DNA from: Brevundimonas sp. UBA2388
Lineage (GTDB): Bacteria; Pseudomonadota; Alphaproteobacteria; Caulobacterales; Caulobacteraceae
Direction of reading: 5' to 3'
Assembly: GCA_002343425.1 (NCBI GenBank)
Contig: DDSO01000128.1
Coordinates: 18,374 to 41,993 of the forward strand
Length of the DNA stretch: 23,620 bases
A model generated the notes under the pieces. It did no database searches, was not told the DNA's origin, and saw nothing but the letters and a program-made list of their open reading frames with translations. The translations under genes were made by a program, and so were the position numbers. Positions 20,601-23,620 of this stretch are shown here, one piece after another; the first letter of the stretch is position 1, and the number at the start of each line of letters is the position of its first letter.

Positions 20601-21345
20601 GTTGGTTCAGCCTCTGGCGGGCGGGGTGCGGTACCGCTGGGACGAGGCCAACATCCTGCTGGTCCGGGTCGAGGGGCGGGCGCCGGAGAGCCGTTCGGAA
20701 GCGGCGGTGTTCGCGGGCGGCAACGCCGTGGCCATCGAGACCGCCGGGGGCTGGGAGCTGGTGCAGTTCCGATCGGCGACGCTCGTCGGCGGCGAGGTGT
20801 GGCTGTTGGCCGGCCTGTTACGAGGGCAGCAGGGTACTGAGACTGCCAGCGCGGACGCGGGGGCGATCGTCGTGTTCCTCGATCAGCCGCCGACGAGGGT
20901 GGAATCGCCGCGCGCGGAGCGGGGACTGCCCCTGATCTGGCGAGCGGGGCCGGCGCGCGGCCCGGCCGGGGGCGCGGCGGTGAGCGAAGTCGGGTTCACG
21001 GCATCGGGCTTACAGGAGCGCCCGTGGTCGCCGGCGCACCTGCGGGTCACGGCGCGGTCCGACGGTGGCCTCGATCTGGGCTGGATCGCGCGAGCGAGGA
21101 TCGATGGTGACCGGTGGGACGGCGAGGCGGTCGGGTCCGGGTCATCGAGGTTCCGGGCTCGGGTGCTGAACGGCGCGACCGAGATGCGGGCGTTCGAGGT
21201 CGAGGGATACTCCGCGACCTGTGCAGCGGCTGATCTGGCGGCAGACTTTCCGGCCGGGCTGGATGAGAACTCTCGCATCGCCGTGGCGCAATGGGGCGAC
21301 GGGTACGGCTGGGGAATGGAGGCGATCGTCGCACTGACGACCTGA
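17623..21345 (+). CDS. GTA host-specificity / baseplate protein with TIM-barrel domain (gp15)
   Basis: The 1240-aa product is the large tail-tip protein of GTAs (about 1300 aa in RcGTA). It opens with a Gly-zipper-like hydrophobic segment (IILGGLGQAIGGPIGAVIGATLGRAVD, residues 4-30), which may insert in or cross a membrane. A baseplate hub region follows (about 40-300). Residues about 315-620 form the GTA TIM-barrel-like domain, with SDESVRQAVTALKARGLEVTLYPFVLMDVP, LLIGSEMRGLT, IDYVGIDWYPPLGDW and MKPIRLTEFGCAAVDRGGNAPN. SEM and TEFG resemble acid positions of glycoside hydrolases. A Phage-tail_3-like region lies at about 700-910, and a beta-rich C terminus probably contacts the host surface. 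It is the last GTA gene; the frame is intact throughout. Confidence 0.96.
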   Translation: MAQIILGGLGQAIGGPIGAVIGATLGRAVDQRAIAGLEPARQRGPRLETLKVQGTAEGAPMACVFGRARVTGQVIWAARFLEGRKTSSGGKGGPRTVEYDYSISFAVALCEGEIDGVGRVWADGQLMDLSGVTMRVHRGGAEQTPDPLIEAVEGAAPAYRGTAYVVFEDLPLGPYGNRPPQLGFEVFRRARGDGPRLEDLLEGVCLIPGAGEFVLATEAVIRREGLTRTAAENLHMGDGRADLMVSLDQLQAQCPNLKRVSLVVGWFGDDLRAGHCTIRPGVERVVKGTEPLTWSVAGLERGEAHPISHAPSGGPAYGGTPSDESVRQAVTALKARGLEVTLYPFVLMDVPADNGLPDPYGGAEQAAYPWRGRVNGEDGAGAAADVAAMFGTADGWGLRRFALHYAALAAETGADGLLIGSEMRGLTTTRDAGGGFPAVEAFRTLAAECREVVGPDVAISYAADWSEYAGVRDGSEVAFHLDPLWADAAIDYVGIDWYPPLGDWRTGDGGIDGEAFAGPEDATYLATQVAGGDGYDWFYASDADRAAQVRTPIADTAHGEDWVFRVKDLTGWWSNAHHNRPGGVRSATPTGWAPGMKPIRLTEFGCAAVDRGGNAPNLFQDPKSAESALPPFSTGARDDRMQRRALEAVLGHFAGAGNNPVSAIYGGPMVEAADAWCWDARPYPAFPAREDVWADAGAWRTGHWLNGRLAGETRDLIGAVLKRGGLAEDEFDVGVFAGEVQGYVIDRPMRTRDALEPLLAGLGLVATERDGRVAVFGEEAATGTLTPEAMALPDEGASLKAERVLEPRPGVARVRYIDGEAGYQTGSAVVRSEGEGGGVDLDLPAVCSGALARAAAERALESGGADRLTALLGPVEALALEPGDTVTVEGRSGAWRVMRLEMDETPSAVLEPVSGVMVGEDDGRPASGDSSDSSGAPFLRMIELPPLIGSEDDGRPIAVVAADPWRPMRLFAGADTAALTARGDVAKPATVGVLVQPLAGGVRYRWDEANILLVRVEGRAPESRSEAAVFAGGNAVAIETAGGWELVQFRSATLVGGEVWLLAGLLRGQQGTETASADAGAIVVFLDQPPTRVESPRAERGLPLIWRAGPARGPAGGAAVSEVGFTASGLQERPWSPAHLRVTARSDGGLDLGWIARARIDGDRWDGEAVGSGSSRFRARVLNGATEMRAFEVEGYSATCAAADLAADFPAGLDENSRIAVAQWGDGYGWGMEAIVALTT

Positions 21346-21421
21346 TTTGCCTCGCCTCCCTTTGCGCGGCGCACACGATGCCCTAACTGACACTCTCGAG
21401 TTTGATGGAGCGACATTCGAC

Positions 21422-22345
21422 GTGGCGGGCGATCCCTACAAGGAACTGGGCGTTTCGAGGGGCGCAAGCGCGGACGAAATCAAGAAGGCGTTCCGGAAGC
21501 TCGCCAAGGAACTGCATCCCGACAAGAACCCGGGCAACACCGTCGCCGACGAGCGGTTCAAGCGGATCACCGCCGCCTTTGACCTGCTGGGCGACAAGGA
21601 AAAGCGAGCGAAATTCGATCGAGGCGAGATCGACGCCGATGGGCGCGAGCAGTTCCGTGGCTTCGGCGGCGGGGCCGGTGGGGCGCGGGGCGGTCCCGGC
21701 GGCAATCCGTTCGGCCAGGGCGGCGCGCGGCCGCAGGGCTTCGAGAACATCGATCTGGATGAGTTGTTCGGCGGCATGTTCGGCGGCGGCGCGCGACCGG
21801 GGGGCGCGCGGGCCGGCGGCTTCGCTCCGAAAGGCCAGGACATCAAGGCGACGCTGGAGATCAGCCTCGAGGATTCGATTTCCGGGGCGACGCGGCGCAT
21901 CCAGTTTTCGGACGGGCGGATGCTGGATGTGGCGATCCCGAAGGGGGCCAGCGACGGGCAGACGATCCGGCTGAAAGGCCAGGGCGCGCCGGGACGCGGC
22001 GGTCCTGCCGGTGACGCGCTGATCGAGTTGAAGGTGGCGAAGCATCCGGTCTTCATCCGCGACGGGGCCGACCTGACCATGGATCAGCCTGTGGCGCTGT
22101 ACGACGCGGTGCTGGGCGGCAAGGTTCCGGTACGGACGCCCGAAGGTACCGTCAGCATGACCATCCCGGCAGGCTCCAGTTCCGGCAAGGTGCTGAGGCT
22201 GAAGGGCCGGGGCGCCTTCGCGGACGGCAAGCGCGGCGACCTGCTGGCCAGGCTGATGATCACCCTGCCGGAAGACAGCGCCGAGCTGACGAAGCTCGCG
22301 CAGGCCGCGCGCGACAAGGGGCCCGTGCGGCCGTTCCGCGACTGA
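21422..22345 (+). CDS. Class II DnaJ co-chaperone (CbpA-like)
   Basis: The 307-aa Hsp40 stimulates DnaK ATPase activity and delivers substrates. The J domain (about 1-65) has the essential HPD at 32-34 (KELHPDKNPGN). A Gly/Phe-rich linker (FRGFGGGAGGARGGPGG, about 75-140) follows, then the two C-terminal substrate-binding beta domains (DIKATLEISLEDSISGATRRIQF; DLTMDQPVALYDAVLGGKVPVRTPEG) and the dimerisation end. There are no CxxCxGxG zinc fingers, so it is class II (CbpA/DnaJB type), not the main DnaJ. GTG 21422 gives the family-like start MAGDPYKELGV, with GGAG 11 nt upstream; TTG 21347 would add 25 unrelated residues. Its TGA shares a base with the serC ATG, implying an operon. A promoter in 21346-21421 is likely but not clear. 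Confidence 0.94.
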   Translation: MAGDPYKELGVSRGASADEIKKAFRKLAKELHPDKNPGNTVADERFKRITAAFDLLGDKEKRAKFDRGEIDADGREQFRGFGGGAGGARGGPGGNPFGQGGARPQGFENIDLDELFGGMFGGGARPGGARAGGFAPKGQDIKATLEISLEDSISGATRRIQFSDGRMLDVAIPKGASDGQTIRLKGQGAPGRGGPAGDALIELKVAKHPVFIRDGADLTMDQPVALYDAVLGGKVPVRTPEGTVSMTIPAGSSSGKVLRLKGRGAFADGKRGDLLARLMITLPEDSAELTKLAQAARDKGPVRPFRD

Positions 22346-23496
22346 TGGCGAACCGGCCGAACCTCAAGCCGGAGCGGCCCTGGTTCTCGTCCGGGCCGAC
22401 GGCGAAGCGGCCGGGCTGGTCGTCGCAGGCGATTCCGCATGAACTGCTGGGGCGCGGGATCCGTGCGCCGGAAGTGGTGGAGCGGTTCGCCCAGGGACTG
22501 AGGCTGACGCAGGAACTGCTGCAGGTCCCGGCGGACTGGGTGCTGGTCTATGTACCGGGGTCCGACACCGGGGCCGTAGAAGCCGCCATGTGGTCGATGC
22601 TCGGCGAACGGCCGGTGCAGGTGCTGGCCTTCGAGAATTTCGGCAAGGTGTGGGCGACCGACGCGGTCGAGCATTTGAAGCTGTCGCCCGAGGTGGTCTC
22701 GGCGCCGTGGGGCGCATGGCCGGATACCTCGACGATCGATCCGGCGAAGGATCTGGTGTTTCCCTGGAACGGGACGACATCGGGGGTGCGCGCGCCGAAC
22801 GCGGACTTCATCGCGGACGACCGCGAGGGGGTCGTGATCTGCGATGCGACGTCCGCGGCCTTCGCCATGCCGTTGCCGTGGGCCAAGCTGGATGTGGTGA
22901 CGTTCAGCTTCCAGAAGGCGCTGGGCGGCGAGGCGGGGTTGGGCGTGGCGGCCCTGTCCCCACGCGCAGTCGCCCGGCTGGATCTCTATGAACCGCCAAG
23001 GCCGGTGCCCAAGGTGCTCCGGCTGCGCGACGGCCAGGGTTTTGACCGACTGCTGGCCAGCGGGTCGATGCTGAACACCTTTTCGGTCTGGACGATCGAG
23101 GACTGGATCGACGCTGTGGAGTGGGGGCTGGCCACCGGCGGTCTGGAGACCCTGATCGCGCGGACGAACGCCAACGCCGCGGCCCTCGACGAATGGGTCG
23201 GGCGCACGGACTGGATCGACTATCTGGCGGTCGACCCGGCGACGCGCTCGACGACCTCGGTATGTCTGAAGGTCGTCGATCCGCGGGTGACGGGGATGCC
23301 CGAGGCGGCGCGGCAGGCGCTGGTCACGCGGATGAAGGCGCTGGTCGAGGGCGAGGGGGCCGCCTTCGATATCGAGAGCCACAGGAATGCCCCCGCCGGC
23401 CTGCGCATCTGGTGCGGATGCACCGTCGAGAAGGCGGACATCGAGGCGCTCACGCCCTGGCTGGACTGGGCGTTCGAGACGGCGTTGGCGGAATAA
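22345..23496 (+). CDS. serC: Phosphoserine aminotransferase
   Basis: SerC converts 3-phosphohydroxypyruvate and glutamate to phosphoserine and 2-oxoglutarate, the second step of serine synthesis; it also acts in pyridoxal phosphate synthesis. The 383-aa product matches the alphaproteobacterial SerC subgroup. Features: N-terminal KPERPWFSSGPTAKRPGW, the phosphate-binding region YVPGSDTGAVEAAMWSMLG, FPWNGTTSGVRAP, the cofactor aspartate in VVICDATSAAFAMPLPW, and the PLP-binding Lys191 in TFSFQKALGGEAGLG. SMLNTFSVWTIEDWIDAVEWG and the end LRIWCGCTVEKADIEALTPWLDWAF are also typical. Translation is coupled to the DnaJ gene (TGATG). Full length, no defects. serA often lies next to serC, but is not in this window. 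Confidence 0.96.
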   Translation: MANRPNLKPERPWFSSGPTAKRPGWSSQAIPHELLGRGIRAPEVVERFAQGLRLTQELLQVPADWVLVYVPGSDTGAVEAAMWSMLGERPVQVLAFENFGKVWATDAVEHLKLSPEVVSAPWGAWPDTSTIDPAKDLVFPWNGTTSGVRAPNADFIADDREGVVICDATSAAFAMPLPWAKLDVVTFSFQKALGGEAGLGVAALSPRAVARLDLYEPPRPVPKVLRLRDGQGFDRLLASGSMLNTFSVWTIEDWIDAVEWGLATGGLETLIARTNANAAALDEWVGRTDWIDYLAVDPATRSTTSVCLKVVDPRVTGMPEAARQALVTRMKALVEGEGAAFDIESHRNAPAGLRIWCGCTVEKADIEALTPWLDWAFETALAE

Positions 23497-23504
23497 TCGT
23501 CCGA

Positions 23505-23537
23505 CGGCGGGACACCCGCCGATTCCCCGGCTATAGG
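23505..23537 (+). promoter_or_regulatory. Hairpin after serC and possible purA promoter
   Basis: CGGCGGG-ACA-CCCGCCG (23505-23521) is a perfect 7-bp hairpin 8 nt after the serC stop, without a T-run, a possible weak terminator. Overlapping it, GGGACA (23509-23514) and TATAGG (23532-23537) with 17-nt spacing form a plausible promoter about 41 nt before the purA start. Confidence 0.4.
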
Positions 23538-23578
23538 CTGCGCCCGCATTCCGAAATCCCGGACAGCGGAGAACAGTC

Positions 23579-23620
23579 TTGGCGAACGTCGCGGTAGTCG
23601 GCGCCCAGTGGGGCGACGAG
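23579..23620 (+). CDS. purA: Adenylosuccinate synthetase, first 14 codons
   Basis: The window ends 14 codons into a gene whose product begins MANVAVVGAQWGDE. VVGAQWGDE is the start of the highly conserved GTP-binding/catalytic motif of adenylosuccinate synthetase (GQWGDEGKGK), where the Asp is the catalytic base. PurA makes adenylosuccinate from IMP, aspartate and GTP in purine synthesis. The start codon is TTG at 23579, with GGAG at 23568-23571, 7 nt upstream. The rest of the gene lies beyond the window; the short but diagnostic peptide makes the call fairly safe. Confidence 0.88.
   Translation, partial: MANVAVVGAQWGDE

Larger units (their letters stand above)
4736..21345 (+). other. Gene transfer agent structural cluster (RcGTA/CcGTA type), with two inserted blocks
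   Basis: This is a complete set of head, packaging and tail genes in the order known for the Rhodobacter capsulatus GTA: gp1, gp2, gp3, gp3.5, gp4, gp5, gp6, gp7, gp8, gp9, gp10, gp10.1, gp11, gp12, gp13, gp14, gp15. Within the runs 6401-8246, 12851-15213 and 15885-21345, genes touch or overlap by a few bases or are separated by at most 3 nt. Two blocks of non-GTA genes interrupt it, at 8243-11258 and 15224-15706. No integrase, replication, repressor or lysis genes are present, which distinguishes it from a prophage. Caulobacter crescentus is known to make functional particles from a related cluster. Function here is inferred from completeness and intact reading frames. Confidence 0.93.

Noticed and set aside
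4736..21345. An active prophage instead of a GTA
   Set aside because: No integrase, att repeats, repressor, replication, holin or endolysin genes; the gene order and the small gp3.5 and gp10.1 are GTA-specific, and flanking genes are housekeeping.
21347..21421. TTG 21347 as the DnaJ-family start
   Set aside because: It adds 25 residues without J-domain character; GTG 21422 gives the typical M-x-x-DPYxxLGV start.

Overview
The window is a piece of a high-GC alphaproteobacterial chromosome, most likely from Caulobacteraceae (a Brevundimonas-like or Caulobacter-like species). This is inferred from protein character, strong G/C preference at third codon positions, and gene content. It was not checked against a database. 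About 16.6 kb (4736-21345) is one structural cluster of the Rhodobacter capsulatus/Caulobacter type of gene transfer agent (GTA). GTAs are domesticated phage-like particles that package random host DNA.

Layout. 1-433 (minus) is the N-terminal part of an ABC-F ATPase. 596-1585 is an unknown membrane-anchored protein, 1637-2095 a YcgN-type cysteine-cluster protein, and 2171-4591 a GAF-PAS-PAS hybrid histidine kinase. A 144-bp control region follows, with a perfect IHF consensus and a possible leaderless promoter. The GTA genes then run in canonical order: gp1 (small terminase), gp2 (large terminase), gp3 (portal), gp3.5, gp4 (prohead protease), gp5 (major capsid), gp6, gp7, gp8, gp9 (major tail), gp10, gp10.1, gp11 (short tape measure), gp12, gp13, gp14 (NlpC/P60 peptidase) and gp15 (large host-specificity protein). 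Most neighbours overlap by 1-8 nt (ATGA or GTGA), which points to translational coupling. Downstream are housekeeping genes: a class II DnaJ/CbpA-like co-chaperone, serC, and the first codons of purA.

What is unusual. The cluster is not contiguous. A 3-kb block (8243-11258) between protease and capsid carries one sense FecR gene and three antisense genes for exported or membrane proteins. A DUF805 membrane-protein gene lies antisense between gp11 and gp12. All five inserted products look targeted to the envelope. A GTA transcript from the gp1 promoter would have to read through these genes and several hairpin repeats. That fits the known need for GafZ-type anti-termination in Caulobacter GTA expression. 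Small palindromic repeat elements have entered the cluster repeatedly: before portal, before capsid, inside the capsid frame, between capsid and gp6, and at the start of gp12. At gp12 the ATG and first codons appear twice, leaving a 22-codon upstream ORF with the better ribosome binding site.

There is no integrase, replication gene, repressor, holin or endolysin, so this reads as a GTA rather than a prophage. GafY/GafZ-like activators and lysis genes would have to lie elsewhere in the genome.
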